Translations under genes and position numbers: made by a program
The notes under the pieces: generated by a model
The model's database searches: none
What the model was told of the DNA's origin: nothing
What the model saw: only the letters and a program-made list of their open reading frames with translations
NCBI RefSeq assembly: GCF_024978135.1
Contig: NZ_JANTEZ010000006.1
Location: 163,915-227,914 of the forward strand
Direction: 5' to 3'
Origin: Herbiconiux gentiana
Lineage (GTDB): Bacteria; Actinomycetota; Actinomycetes; Actinomycetales; Microbacteriaceae
Length of the DNA: 64,000 nt
In this document: piece after piece, positions 1-8,220 of the stretch
How the letters are laid out: each line of letters starts with the position of its first letter
Numbering within the stretch: the first letter of the stretch is position 1

Positions 1-41
1 GGCACCGCGAGTCGCAGGATGTCGCGGTCGAGGCTGGGCAT
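1..41 (-). CDS. N-terminus of a probable MATE-family efflux transporter (partial)
   Basis: Only the first 13 codons are present; the gene runs off the left edge. The minus strand reads MPSLDRDILRLAV from an ATG at 41. This matches how many actinobacterial DinF/MATE multidrug-cation antiporters begin (a short LDR-x-ILRLAVPA opening before the first membrane helix). A -10-like TAGGCT lies exactly 6 nt upstream of the ATG, which supports a real leaderless start. The family assignment rests on a dozen residues and is therefore tentative. Confidence 0.45.
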   Translation of the reverse strand, partial: MPSLDRDILRLAV

Positions 42-47
42 CCCCTC

Positions 48-53
48 AGCCTA
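48..53 (-). promoter_or_regulatory. -10 hexamer TAGGCT for the partial MATE-like gene
   Basis: On the minus strand TAGGCT is followed by 6 nt and then the ATG at 41, so the mRNA would start at or next to the start codon. Confidence 0.45.
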
Positions 54-94
54 GAACTGCACGGGAGCCTGGATGGGTGTCGGAGGGGGGTGAT

Positions 95-100
95 TAGAGT
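95..100 (+). promoter_or_regulatory. -10 hexamer TAGAGT for the M13 peptidase gene
   Basis: TAGAGT is followed by 6 nt and the GTG start at 107. The spacing predicts a leaderless mRNA and fixes the start, since no convincing ribosome binding site sits at the right distance. Confidence 0.5.
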
Positions 101-106
101 TGCCTA

Positions 107-2065
107 GTGACTGCTTCCGGAATCGACCTCGAAGAACTCGACCCCACCGTGCGCGCGCAGGACGACCTGTTCCGCCACGTCAACGGCCGGTGGATCGCCC
201 GCACCGCGATCCCCGACGACAAGGCCCGCTACGGCTCGTTCTACCAGCTCGCCGAAGAGGCCGAGAAGGCCGTGCGCGCGATCATCGAGGAGTCGACCGA
301 CGCTCCCGAGGGCACCGAGGCCCGCAAGTTCGGCGACCTCTACACGAGCTTCATGGACGTCGAGCGCATCGAGTCGCTCGGCGCCGCTCCGCTCGAGCCG
401 CAGCTCGCGCTGGTCGACGCGATCGACGACCGCGCCTCGCTCGCGCGCACGCTGGGGCGACTCGAGCGTCAGGGCGTGCCGGGCATCCTGAGGCTGTTCG
501 TCGACAACGACCCGGGCGACCCCGAGCGCTACCTCGTGTTCGCCGAGCAGGGCGGCATCTCGCTGCCCGACGAGAGCTATTTCCGCGACGAGAAGTTCGC
601 CGCGGTGCGCGAGGCCTACGTCGGTCACATCGAGCGGATGCTCGCCCTGGCCGGTCTCGACGACGCCCCCCGCCGAGCCCAGCGCGTGTTCGAGCTGGAG
701 ACGCTGATCGCGGCCTCGCACTGGGACAACGTGCGCACCCGCGACGCGCAGGCGACGTACAACCTCCTGACCTGGGGCGAGCTGCTGTCGCTCGCGAGCT
801 CGGGTGGCGAGCTGCTCGGCCTGTGGCGCGACTCGCTCGAGGCCCCCGCGGGTGTGTTCGACGAGCTCGTCGTGCGCGAGCCGAGCTTCGTCACCGGGCT
901 CGCCGCCGCCCTGGTCGAGGCTCCGCTGGAGAGCTGGAAGGACTGGCTCGCCTGGAACGTCGTGCACGGCTGGGCGCCCTACCTCTCCGGCGATTTCGTC
1001 GAGGAGAACTTCGACTTCTACGCCCGCACGCTCACCGGCACCCCGAGCATCCGCGACCGCTGGAAGCGCGGCGTCTCGCTCGTCGAGGGCTCCATGGGCG
1101 AGGCCGTCGGTCGCATCTACGTCGAGAAGCACTTCCCGCCCACGGCGAAGGCCGCGATGGACGTGCTGGTCGAGAACCTGATCGAGGCCTACCGGCAGTC
1201 GATCGAGACTCTCGAGTGGATGAGCCCGGCCACCCGGGAGCGCGCCCTCGAGAAGCTGGCCAAGTTCACCCCGAAGATCGGCTTCCCGGCGCGCTGGCGC
1301 GACTACTCCGCGCTGTCGATCGACCCGGGCGACCTGATCGCGAACGTGCGGGCCACCAGCGAGTTCGAGTTCCAGCGCGAGCTCGGCAAGATCGGCAAGC
1401 CGCTCGACCGCGACGAGTGGTTCATGACGCCGCAGACGATCAACGCGTACTACAACCCGGGCTTCAACGAGATCGTCTTCCCGGCGGCCATCCTGCAGCA
1501 CCCGTTCTTCGACGAGAACCGCGACGCGGCGGCCAACTACGGAGCGATCGGTGCGGTGATCGGGCACGAGATCGGCCACGGCTTCGACGACCAGGGCTCG
1601 CGCTTCGACGGCGACGGCCGGCTCACCGACTGGTGGACCGAGGCCGACCGCGAGGCGTTCGAGACCCTCACCTCGTCGCTGATCGCGCAGTACGACGCGC
1701 TGGCCCCGGCCCAGGTGCCCGACCACCACGTCAACGGGGCGCTGACCATCGGCGAGAACATCGGTGACCTCGGCGGGCTCGGCATCGCCTGGAAGGCGTA
1801 CCTGCTCTCGCTCGACGGCGAGGAGCCGCCGGTGATCGACGGCCTGACCGGCGCCCAGCGCTTCTTCCTCTCCTGGGCGCAGGCCTGGCAGCAGAAGTCG
1901 CGCGACGAGGAGGTCATCCGGCTGCTCTCGATCGACCCGCACTCCCCGAACGAGTTCCGCTGCAACCAGATCGTGCGCAACATCGACGAGTTCTACGCCG
2001 CCTTCGACGTGGCGTCGTCCGACGCTCTCTGGTTGGACCCGGCCGACCGTGTCACCATCTGGTGA
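107..2065 (+). CDS. M13-family zinc metallopeptidase (neprilysin/PepO-like)
   Basis: Product of 652 residues, the usual length for bacterial soluble M13 endopeptidases. The C-terminal half carries the whole catalytic signature: a NAYYNP / NEIVFPAAILQ block around residues 445-462, the zinc motif HEIGH at 487-491, and the third ligand Glu550 in ENIGD. There is no signal peptide or membrane anchor, so it is predicted cytosolic, acting on oligopeptides. The N-terminal half is the alpha-helical lid region (Peptidase_M13_N). The GTG at 107 is chosen because it begins the LEELDPTVRAQDDLFRHVNG segment typical of the family and because of the -10 hexamer 6 nt upstream. The next gene starts 25 bp downstream on the same strand with its own Shine-Dalgarno, so the two may be cotranscribed. 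Family assignment is very secure; the physiological substrate is unknown. Confidence 0.95.
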   Translation: MTASGIDLEELDPTVRAQDDLFRHVNGRWIARTAIPDDKARYGSFYQLAEEAEKAVRAIIEESTDAPEGTEARKFGDLYTSFMDVERIESLGAAPLEPQLALVDAIDDRASLARTLGRLERQGVPGILRLFVDNDPGDPERYLVFAEQGGISLPDESYFRDEKFAAVREAYVGHIERMLALAGLDDAPRRAQRVFELETLIAASHWDNVRTRDAQATYNLLTWGELLSLASSGGELLGLWRDSLEAPAGVFDELVVREPSFVTGLAAALVEAPLESWKDWLAWNVVHGWAPYLSGDFVEENFDFYARTLTGTPSIRDRWKRGVSLVEGSMGEAVGRIYVEKHFPPTAKAAMDVLVENLIEAYRQSIETLEWMSPATRERALEKLAKFTPKIGFPARWRDYSALSIDPGDLIANVRATSEFEFQRELGKIGKPLDRDEWFMTPQTINAYYNPGFNEIVFPAAILQHPFFDENRDAAANYGAIGAVIGHEIGHGFDDQGSRFDGDGRLTDWWTEADREAFETLTSSLIAQYDALAPAQVPDHHVNGALTIGENIGDLGGLGIAWKAYLLSLDGEEPPVIDGLTGAQRFFLSWAQAWQQKSRDEEVIRLLSIDPHSPNEFRCNQIVRNIDEFYAAFDVASSDALWLDPADRVTIW

Positions 2066-2090
2066 CCCGAGCGGGGAGGAGCAGCTGAGC

Positions 2091-3053
2091 ATGCCGGAAT
2101 CGATCCGCCGACGGGCGCGGGAGGACCGCGACGAGGCCGCTCCGCGCGGCCGGCGGTCCGACGCGATCGAGAACGACGGCGGCATCTTCCGCAAGGGCTT
2201 CGCGTCGCTGACCGAACTGGCGCTGTCGGGCGTTCAGGTGACGGCCTGCGCGGTCGACCTGGGCTCGGGCAAGGTGCTGTTCTCGGTCGACGACCACCTC
2301 TCGGTTCCGACGGCGTCGATCGGCAAGGTGCTGCTGCTGATCGAGGTGGCGGCGCGCATCTCGGCGCGGGACGGTTCGTCCACCGAGTCGCGGCCGCGCC
2401 CCGTGCGTCCCGGGCCGGGGGCGGAGGCGCTGAGCATCCTGAACCGCACGGCCGGTGACGAGATCGCCGATTCGGGCCTCTGGCAGCACCTGCAGGTGCC
2501 GGCGCTGCCGGTGAGCGACCTCGCGGCGCTGATCGGGGCGACGAGCGACAACCTCGCCACCAACGTGCTGTTGCGCCGGATCGGGCTCGACACGGTGCGG
2601 GCCCGGGCCGAGTCGCTGGGCCTTCGTCGCACGCTGCTGCTCGACATCGTGCGCGAGGAGCGGGGGCCCGACGACGCGCCGCAGCTCTCGGTGGGGTCGG
2701 CGCGCGAGCTCGCCATCCTGTTCGGGCGGCTGCACGCCGGCACCGTGGTCGACGAGACCACCTCGCGGCTCGTGCGCGGCTGGCTCAGCCTCGGCACCGA
2801 CCTCTCATTGGTGGCGAGCGCCTTCGGCCTCGACCCGCTGGCGCACGTCGAGGCCGACCACGGGCTGCGGCTGTTCAACAAGACGGGCACGGATGCGGGC
2901 ATCCGCTCGGAGGCCGGGGTGATCACGGGGCCGCAGGGCGGCATCTCCTACGCCGTCACCATGCGCTTCAACGACGCCGAGCTCTCGGGCCGGCTCGCCG
3001 TGCTCGACGCGATGCGGGTGCTCGGCACCGACTTCCTCGAGTACGTCTACTGA
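2091..3053 (+). CDS. Class A beta-lactamase-fold serine hydrolase without signal peptide
   Basis: Protein of 320 residues with the three hallmarks of the serine beta-lactamase/penicillin-binding fold: S76-x-x-K79 (SIGK), S152-D-N154 and K264-T-G266. The order and spacing fit class A (beta-lactamase2, PF13354). The general-base glutamate of the omega loop is not obvious; E189 or E190 are the only nearby candidates. No signal peptide, lipobox or Tat motif is visible: the N-terminus is a charged Arg/Asp/Glu-rich stretch, unusual for an enzyme whose normal substrates are periplasmic. The ATG at 2091 follows GGAGGA with 10 nt spacing; a longer reading from 2049 would overlap the peptidase and lacks a ribosome binding site. 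It converges on the LysR gene with a 7-bp overlap. Penicillin hydrolysis should not be assumed; a cytosolic esterase/amidase role is equally possible. Confidence 0.8.
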   Translation: MPESIRRRAREDRDEAAPRGRRSDAIENDGGIFRKGFASLTELALSGVQVTACAVDLGSGKVLFSVDDHLSVPTASIGKVLLLIEVAARISARDGSSTESRPRPVRPGPGAEALSILNRTAGDEIADSGLWQHLQVPALPVSDLAALIGATSDNLATNVLLRRIGLDTVRARAESLGLRRTLLLDIVREERGPDDAPQLSVGSARELAILFGRLHAGTVVDETTSRLVRGWLSLGTDLSLVASAFGLDPLAHVEADHGLRLFNKTGTDAGIRSEAGVITGPQGGISYAVTMRFNDAELSGRLAVLDAMRVLGTDFLEYVY

Positions 3054-4021
3054 GCCGCGCGGCCGGTGCGGGCGGACGCGCCCCCGGCGGTCAGGCCCGT
3101 GAGCAGCCGCAGCGTCTCGGCGACGGCCGGGATGTGGTCGGCGCCCGGGCGGGTGACCGCCACGAGCATCCGGTGGTCACCGGCCCGGGTGCGGTGGGCC
3201 GTCACGCCGGGCGGCAGGGCCGAGGCCGAGATCGCCAGTTCGGGCAGCAGTGCCACCCCGAGACCGGCGGCCACCATGCTCATCACGGCGACGAAGTTGT
3301 CGGTCTCGAAGGCGATGCTGGGCGCGAAGCCCGCGCGGGCGCAGGAGTCGAGCAGGTGACCTCGGCAGCGCGGGCAGCCCGCGATCCAGTTCTCCCCTCG
3401 CAGCTCGGCGAGGTCCACGGGGTCGCCCGCGCTCGCCGCCGGGTGGCCCGCCGGGGCGAGCAGCAGCACGTCGTCGCGGGCCAACTCGTGCACCGTCAGC
3501 CCTTCGGCGCTCGCATCGAACGGGTCGTGCCGGTCGGCCGGGTGCCGGAACGCCACGGCCAGGTCGCTGACCCCGTCCCGCACGCCGGCGACCGCCTCCG
3601 GCGGCTCGGCCTCGAGGTACGTCACCTGCACACCGCTGTGCTCGGCGGCGAGGGCTCCGATCAGCCGAGGCACGATGGTCGACGACGCCGAGGGGAACGC
3701 CGCCAGCCGCACCCGCCCCGAGCGCAGCCCCGCGAGGTCGGCGAGTTCGCCCGCCGCCGCGTCGAGGGCGGTGAGCACGGCATCGGCGTGACGGGCGAGC
3801 ACCTCACCCGCATCCGTCAGCCGGATGCCCCGCCCCGAGCGCGTCACGATCGGCATGCCGAGGCGCGCCTCGACCCGCTTCAGCTGCTGGCTGACGGCCG
3901 GCTGGCTGTAGCCGAGCACGGTGGCGGCGCGGGTGATCGACCCGTATTCGGCGACGGCCGCGACCACCCGCAGCGTCTGCGAGTCGAGGTCGAAGCTGCC
4001 GGACGGGGGTGCGAGGGCCAT
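3047..4021 (-). CDS. LysR-family transcriptional regulator
   Basis: Protein of 324 residues. The N-terminal winged helix-turn-helix (about residues 10-70) contains the family pattern with AEYGSITRAATVLGYSQPAV and a following QLKRVEARLG helix. The rest is a LysR substrate-binding domain (about 95-305). It is transcribed divergently from the class V aminotransferase gene, the classic LysR arrangement, so that gene is its likeliest target. The ATG at 4021 is preceded 7 nt upstream by a TACGCT hexamer (4029-4034), suggesting a leaderless mRNA. An inverted repeat at 4038-4062 lies just upstream of that hexamer and is the probable site for autoregulation and control of the neighbour. The effector is unknown. 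Confidence 0.9.
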   Translation of the reverse strand: MALAPPSGSFDLDSQTLRVVAAVAEYGSITRAATVLGYSQPAVSQQLKRVEARLGMPIVTRSGRGIRLTDAGEVLARHADAVLTALDAAAGELADLAGLRSGRVRLAAFPSASSTIVPRLIGALAAEHSGVQVTYLEAEPPEAVAGVRDGVSDLAVAFRHPADRHDPFDASAEGLTVHELARDDVLLLAPAGHPAASAGDPVDLAELRGENWIAGCPRCRGHLLDSCARAGFAPSIAFETDNFVAVMSMVAAGLGVALLPELAISASALPPGVTAHRTRAGDHRMLVAVTRPGADHIPAVAETLRLLTGLTAGGASARTGRAAQ

Positions 4022-4037
4022 GGTGGGGAGCGTAGCG

Positions 4038-4062
4038 CATCCATAACGTTACGTGATGGATG
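4038..4062. promoter_or_regulatory. Inverted repeat CATCCAT-N11-ATGGATG, probable LysR operator
   Basis: Perfect 7-bp arms with an 11-nt spacer in the divergent LysR/aminotransferase intergenic region. The plus-strand hexamer TAACGT (4044-4049) starts at the last base of the left arm and fills the spacer, while the minus-strand -10 of the regulator is 4 bp away. A further ATGGATG half-site occurs at 4087-4093, 31 bp downstream on the same face of the helix. Confidence 0.5.
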
Positions 4063-4118
4063 CCATGAACGACTGGGCATGGACCAATGGATGCGCGACC
4101 TCGATGCTGGAGGCATGA
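4056..4118 (+). CDS. Possible 20-codon leader peptide with two Trp codons
   Basis: An ATG at 4056 lies exactly 6 nt after the -10-like hexamer TAACGT. It opens a 20-codon frame, MDAMNDWAWTNGCATSMLEA, whose TGA stop overlaps the aminotransferase ATG (ATGA at 4115-4118). A leaderless short ORF translationally coupled to the enzyme gene would explain why the only GGAGG (4109-4113) is just 1 nt from the enzyme's ATG. Trp codons at positions 7 and 9 invite comparison with amino-acid-sensing leader peptides. Chance cannot be excluded in so short a frame, and the real enzyme start could instead be the in-frame ATG at 4079. Confidence 0.35.
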   Translation: MDAMNDWAWTNGCATSMLEA

Positions 4119-5227
4119 CACTCCTCGACGCCGCTCCGGCCCTCTCGGTCGCCGAGCTGCAGCAGCACTTCGACGCCCGCCCGGGCTACCTCTCGGCCTG
4201 CATGGTGGGAGTGCCCCCGCGCGAGACGGTCGCCGCGCTCACCGCCGACCTGGCGGCCTGGGCCGAGGGGCACCGCGCTCCCGGCGCCTACGGTCTCGCG
4301 GTCGAGCAGGCGCGGGCGGCCTACGCCGAGCTGGTGGGTGTGCCCGTCGGGTGGGTGGCGACCGGGTCGCAGGTCTCGGCGACGGCGGGGATGGTGGCGG
4401 CGTCGCTGCCCGAGGGCTCCGAGGTGCTGCTGGTCGAGGGCGACTTCAGCTCGATGGTGTTCCCCTTCCTCGTGCAGCAGCAGCTCGGGCGCATCTCGGT
4501 GCGGTGCGTGCCCGTCGAGGGGGTGGCCGAGAGCATCCGCTCGACGACGACCCTGGTCTCGTTCTCGCTGGTGCAGTCGGCGACCGGTGCGGTGGCCGAC
4601 GCCGACGCCATCGTGGCCGCGGCCGAGCGGCACGGGGCGGCCACGTTCTGCGACACCACGCAGGCCTGCGGCTGGATGCCCGTGGACGCCTCCCGCTTCG
4701 ACGTGACCGTCTGCCACAGCTACAAGTGGCTCTGCGCGCCGCGCGGGGCGTCGCTCACCACGGTGCGCCCGTCGTACCTCGGGCGGGTGCAGCCGCTGCT
4801 CGCCGGCTGGTACTCGGGCGACGACGTCTGGGGCTCGTGCTACGGGCCCGCCATGCAGCTGGCTCCGGATGCGCGGCGACTCGACCTCTCGCCGGCCTGG
4901 CCCGTGTGGATCGGTGCGGCCGCGTCGCTGGAGCTGTTCGCGTCGGCCGACCTCGACGCGGTGCGCTCGCACTGTGTCGGTCTCGCCGCTTCGCTGCGCG
5001 CACGGCTGCGGGCGGCCGGGGTCGCGTCGGTCGGCAGCGACGACTCGGCGATCGTGACCTGGCCCGACGCCGACGGTCGCGCGATCGCGGCGCTCACGGC
5101 GGCCGACGTGGCCGCCTCGGCGCGCTCGGGCCGCTGCCGCGTCGCCTTCCACGTCTGGAACACGCCCGCCGACGTCGAGCTGGTGGTCGCCGCCCTCGAA
5201 ATCTCTTCTCTTCTCGCAGCCCGCTGA
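4115..5227 (+). CDS. Class V PLP-dependent aminotransferase (cysteine desulfurase/kynureninase-like fold)
   Basis: Protein of 370 residues related to class V fold-type I enzymes (isopenicillin-N epimerase, kynureninase and cysteine-desulfurase relatives). The PLP-binding lysine is K204 in HSYKWLCAPRG, preceded by the aspartate-containing FCDTTQACGW segment that holds the cofactor ring. The opening FDARPGYLSACMVG is typical of this subgroup, where the substrate phosphate/carboxylate loop starts. The reaction is not deducible: it may be a lyase, epimerase or aminotransferase. It is controlled in all likelihood by the divergent LysR gene. Start choice is uncertain: in-frame ATGs also exist at 4079 and 4091, and 4115 overlaps the stop of a putative leader peptide. 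Confidence 0.8.
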   Translation: MTLLDAAPALSVAELQQHFDARPGYLSACMVGVPPRETVAALTADLAAWAEGHRAPGAYGLAVEQARAAYAELVGVPVGWVATGSQVSATAGMVAASLPEGSEVLLVEGDFSSMVFPFLVQQQLGRISVRCVPVEGVAESIRSTTTLVSFSLVQSATGAVADADAIVAAAERHGAATFCDTTQACGWMPVDASRFDVTVCHSYKWLCAPRGASLTTVRPSYLGRVQPLLAGWYSGDDVWGSCYGPAMQLAPDARRLDLSPAWPVWIGAAASLELFASADLDAVRSHCVGLAASLRARLRAAGVASVGSDDSAIVTWPDADGRAIAALTAADVAASARSGRCRVAFHVWNTPADVELVVAALEISSLLAAR

Positions 5228-5243
5228 GGTATCCTCATGTACC

Positions 5244-6272
5244 ATGCGGAAGCGCCAACATTTCCCCCTCGGCGGGCTGCTCGCTCGGGTGGTCGTGGGA
5301 GTCGTCGTGGTGTCGGCAGCCCTCGTCCCCGCCCCATCCGCGTCCGCGCTCGCGATCGACTGCAGCTACACCCCGGGGCTTCCCGCGTTCGTCGACCGAT
5401 TGAAGGACTCGAGCCTCACCTGCGCGAACCGGGGCGAACCGCGCGGCTCGACGCCCGGAGGTGGACAGCTCGGCCGGCCCGGCAGCACGGTGGGCGGTGC
5501 GGCGTCGACGGCGGTCTCCGCGTGCCGCTATCCGGCTCCGAGCGTGCCCGACTGGTTGTACGCGAACGGGCCGGTCTTCGCCGTCGATCTCCCGGTGGTG
5601 CACTACCCCGACCCGGGCGGCTCCGACGACGTGCTCGCGGACTACCGCACCGAGTACCGTGACGCGAAGGGCAACCGCTTCGCCACGCGCGACTACGTCG
5701 TGTCGACGAAGCGGTCGCTCACCGTGCCGGCGCGCATGTACCTCACCGACTACAACCTCGTGCACTACCCGGCGCAGATCAGCCTGGGCTGGCAGTGCGA
5801 TCAGCCGAGGTGGGGCGCCGAGAGCTACTCCGACCTGACGCCGACGGCGGGGCCGGTCGATCCCGGTGTGACGACACCGCTGCCTGCCGGGATCTTCACA
5901 CCACCGGTCATCGTGGGTGGCAGCTCGATCGGCGCCATTCCCGGCCGGCCGGGTGAGTACTTCTACCGACTCGACGTGAGGAACGACGACTCGGAGCCGC
6001 AGGCGGCGTTGATCTCCATCGATGTGGGCCAGCTCGCGATCACGGAGGTGCTCGGGCTGCCGGGGGCGGGCAGCTGCCCCGCCGCGACGCCGCGCACCCA
6101 GATCTGCTCGGTCTCGTCGGTGCTGCCGGGTCAGACGCAGACGTTCACGTTCCGGGTCAGGGCCGAACCCGGGTATGAGAAGACCGGCAGACTGACGGCC
6201 AAGGTGGATTCGCTGGTAGCCGTGCCCAGGCGATTCGTGAGCTCGTCGGTGACCCAGGTCGGCGTGGGGTGA
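5244..6272 (+). CDS. Secreted protein of unknown function
   Basis: Protein of 342 residues. The N-terminus is a clear Sec signal peptide: basic MRKR, then a hydrophobic stretch from about residue 10 to 30, and an A-x-A type cleavage region near residues 33-36 (SASA). The mature part has several cysteines (after the signal, near residues 64 and 93, near 183, and a pair around 272 and 282) that could form disulfides, and a beta-rich C-terminal portion (about 215-342) that reads like a DUF11/CARDB-like extracellular beta-sandwich. I do not recognise a family. A TATCCT hexamer at 5230-5235 lies 8 nt before the ATG, and there is no convincing ribosome binding site. It starts 16 bp after the aminotransferase stop. 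Confidence 0.7.
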   Translation: MRKRQHFPLGGLLARVVVGVVVVSAALVPAPSASALAIDCSYTPGLPAFVDRLKDSSLTCANRGEPRGSTPGGGQLGRPGSTVGGAASTAVSACRYPAPSVPDWLYANGPVFAVDLPVVHYPDPGGSDDVLADYRTEYRDAKGNRFATRDYVVSTKRSLTVPARMYLTDYNLVHYPAQISLGWQCDQPRWGAESYSDLTPTAGPVDPGVTTPLPAGIFTPPVIVGGSSIGAIPGRPGEYFYRLDVRNDDSEPQAALISIDVGQLAITEVLGLPGAGSCPAATPRTQICSVSSVLPGQTQTFTFRVRAEPGYEKTGRLTAKVDSLVAVPRRFVSSSVTQVGVG

Positions 6273-6397
6273 TGCGACTTGGCGGGTGACGGCGACGAGG
6301 GAGAGCGATCGCGGGCGGGGCGGGCCGGGCGGAGATCGGCGGGACGGGCCGGCCGTGCCGGGGCTGGCCGGGCCGGGCCGGGCCGGGGCATCGCGGC
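6273..6397. repeat. GC-rich low-complexity spacer between convergent genes
   Basis: The 125-bp gap between the secreted-protein gene and the Nudix gene is built largely from GGGCC/GGGCGG words, ending in three consecutive GGGCC units just before 6390. It probably arises by slippage. No ORF, hairpin with T-tract or promoter is evident. Confidence 0.5.
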
Positions 6398-6802
6398 TCA
6401 GTCGATGAGGTCGAGGGCCGCCAGGCGCGCGAGGGTCTCGGCGCCTGCGGGCGGGCAGCGATCCGAGTCGGCGGTGGTGACCCAGTGCACCGCCGAGACC
6501 TCGGCCCAGGGGCGCGGGTCGTCGGGGGTCGTGCCGGCGAAGAGCTGCATCTCGACCAGGCGGCCGACGGGCTCGCCGTGCGCCTGCACCGTCACCGTGA
6601 ACAGCGGCTCGAGGGCGGCCGGGTCGACGGTGACGCTGACCTCCTCGACGGCCTCGCGAGCCGCGGCCTCGGCGGCGGTCTCGCCGGGGTCGATCTTGCC
6701 GCCGGGGAGGTAGAGCACGTCGCGGGCGCGCGCCGTCACCATCAGCAGTCGCCGCTCGCGGATCAGCGCGAGTGCCGCCACCCGGATCGTCGGCAGCGTC
6801 AT
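6398..6802 (-). CDS. Nudix hydrolase
   Basis: Protein of 134 residues, the size of a minimal Nudix domain (MutT/NUDIX fold). The Nudix box runs from G35 to V57: G-x5-E41, R49-E50 and E53-E54 are all present, giving the Mg-binding helix-loop-helix. The conserved final glycine is replaced by S56. It would hydrolyse a nucleoside diphosphate linked to another moiety; the substrate cannot be inferred. It starts 20 bp after hemA ends and lacks a good promoter of its own, so it is probably the distal gene of a hemA-nudix transcript. Confidence 0.9.
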   Translation of the reverse strand: MTLPTIRVAALALIRERRLLMVTARARDVLYLPGGKIDPGETAAEAAAREAVEEVSVTVDPAALEPLFTVTVQAHGEPVGRLVEMQLFAGTTPDDPRPWAEVSAVHWVTTADSDRCPPAGAETLARLAALDLID

Positions 6803-6822
6803 GACAGCGTCACGGGAGCGGC

Positions 6823-8178
6823 TCAGCCGTCGGCGCGGCGGTAGGACTCGAGCGAGACCGGCGAGCCCCCGGCGGAGGCGGAGGCGGAGGCGGAGGCCGC
6901 AGCGGCAGCGGCGCCGGCTGCGCGGTCGGCCGCGGCGCCGCCCAGGCCGAACAGCGTCTCGACGGCGGCGAACACCTCGGCCGAGCGACCGTCGCGGGCG
7001 AGCTCGCGGGCGCGCACCGACGGCGAGTGCAGGATGACGCCGACGAGGTGGCGCAGCGCCTTCTGCGTCTCCTCCGAGTCGCCGCGGTCGCGCGAGCGGC
7101 CCAGTTCGTCGTCGAGCAGGTCGAACAGGTGCGAGCGCAGGGCGACGACGGCCGGGGTGACCTCGGCCTCGGCCTTGCCGGCACGGTACTCGGCGGCGGC
7201 GCGGTCGACGAGGGCGCGTGCATCCGACTCGGCGTTCAACTCGTCGAGGGGGGCGTGCAGGCTGATGGTCTCGAGGTCGAGCAGCTCGGCGCCGCCGACA
7301 CCCGACACCAGCGGGTCGACGTTGCGCGGCAGGCCGAGGTCGATCACCAGGCGCCGGGTGAACGCCCCCGGAACCGAGGCGGCGGCCTGCAGGTGCGTGG
7401 CGTCGAGCACGTAGGTCTCGGCGGTCGAGCAGGTGATGATCACGTCGGCGGTCGCGATGGCGCCGAGGTAGTCGCCGGCGGCGACGGGCGCGATCTGCTG
7501 CTTCGCGGCGAAGGCGACGGCGCGGCCCGAGGGCGAGTAGACGCGGATGTCGGTGACCCCGCGGTCGCGCAGATTGGCCAGGGTGACCCGGGCGTACTGG
7601 CCGGTGCCGACGAGCAGCACGCGCGTCTGCGCCCAATCGGTGACCCGGCTCTCGGCCAGGTCGAGGGCGAGCCGCACGAGCGAGCGCCCGGCGCCGCCGA
7701 GGCCCGTCTTCGTCTTCACGTCGCGGGAGGTGTGCGAGGCCCGCTGGAACAGGCGCTCGAGGTCGCTCGAGGTGGTGCCCGACAGTCGCGCGGTGGTGAG
7801 GGCACGCTTGACCTGCCCGGCGATCTCGTCCTCGCCCACGACGACCGACTCGAGGCCCGACGACACGGCGAAGAGGTGGTCGGCCACGCTGTCGCCCGAG
7901 AGCACGGTGAGGCTGTCGCGCAGTTCGGCGACGTCGATGTCGGATGCTCCGCCGAACGTCGCGGCCGCCTCCTCGACGGCCAGCGAGATGCCGGCCGTGA
8001 GCGGCTCGTCGATGTCGAGGTAGGCCTCGAAGCGGTTGCACGTGGCCAGCACCACGGCGCCCTGCACGAAGTCGCTGTGCTCGACGAGGCCCTTGGCCAC
8101 GTCGGAGGTGCCGAGCGAGAGCTTCTCGAGGAGGTCGAAGCTCGCGTTGCGATGGTTCGCGGTCAGGCAGATGAGCAC
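6823..8178 (-). CDS. hemA: Glutamyl-tRNA reductase
   Basis: First committed enzyme of C5-pathway tetrapyrrole synthesis: it reduces glutamyl-tRNA(Glu) with NADPH to glutamate-1-semialdehyde, which HemL (encoded at 19 kb) then converts to 5-aminolevulinate. With the GTG start at 8178 the protein has 451 residues and begins [14 protein letters not shown], as the family does. The catalytic Cys47 is in the TCNRFE motif. An [18 protein letters not shown] segment (about 108-125) and the NADP-binding [11 protein letters not shown] region (about 185-195) follow, then the C-terminal dimerisation helix. A longer frame from TTG at 8199 is rejected because a perfect -10, TACAAT, lies 6 nt before the GTG. 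The last 30 or so residues are an odd Ala/Ser repeat tail. Confidence 0.97.
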   Translation of the reverse strand: MLICLTANHRNASFDLLEKLSLGTSDVAKGLVEHSDFVQGAVVLATCNRFEAYLDIDEPLTAGISLAVEEAAATFGGASDIDVAELRDSLTVLSGDSVADHLFAVSSGLESVVVGEDEIAGQVKRALTTARLSGTTSSDLERLFQRASHTSRDVKTKTGLGGAGRSLVRLALDLAESRVTDWAQTRVLLVGTGQYARVTLANLRDRGVTDIRVYSPSGRAVAFAAKQQIAPVAAGDYLGAIATADVIITCSTAETYVLDATHLQAAASVPGAFTRRLVIDLGLPRNVDPLVSGVGGAELLDLETISLHAPLDELNAESDARALVDRAAAEYRAGKAEAEVTPAVVALRSHLFDLLDDELGRSRDRGDSEETQKALRHLVGVILHSPSVRARELARDGRSAEVFAAVETLFGLGGAAADRAAGAAAAAASASASASAGGSPVSLESYRRADG

Positions 8179-8184
8179 CAGATG

Positions 8185-8190
8185 ATTGTA
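8185..8190 (-). promoter_or_regulatory. -10 hexamer TACAAT for hemA
   Basis: On the minus strand TACAAT is followed by 6 nt and the GTG at 8178. This is one of the best -10 matches in the window and predicts a leaderless hemA mRNA. Confidence 0.65.
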
Positions 8191-8220
8191 CTCCTGCAAC
8201 GACCGGCCCCTGCCGGGAGC

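Noticed and set aside
104..2194. Long minus-strand open frame (696 codons) opposite the M13 peptidase, and similar long antisense frames (23745-25196, 36447-39203, 48478-51891)
   Set aside because: They arise because G/C-rich third positions remove stop codons from other frames. Their translations are Arg/Gly/Ala/His-rich without motifs, while the opposite strand encodes complete known families.
8179..8199. hemA start at TTG 8199
   Set aside because: The stretch contains the perfect -10 TACAAT; the GTG at 8178 starts the conserved LICLTANHR segment at the normal family position.
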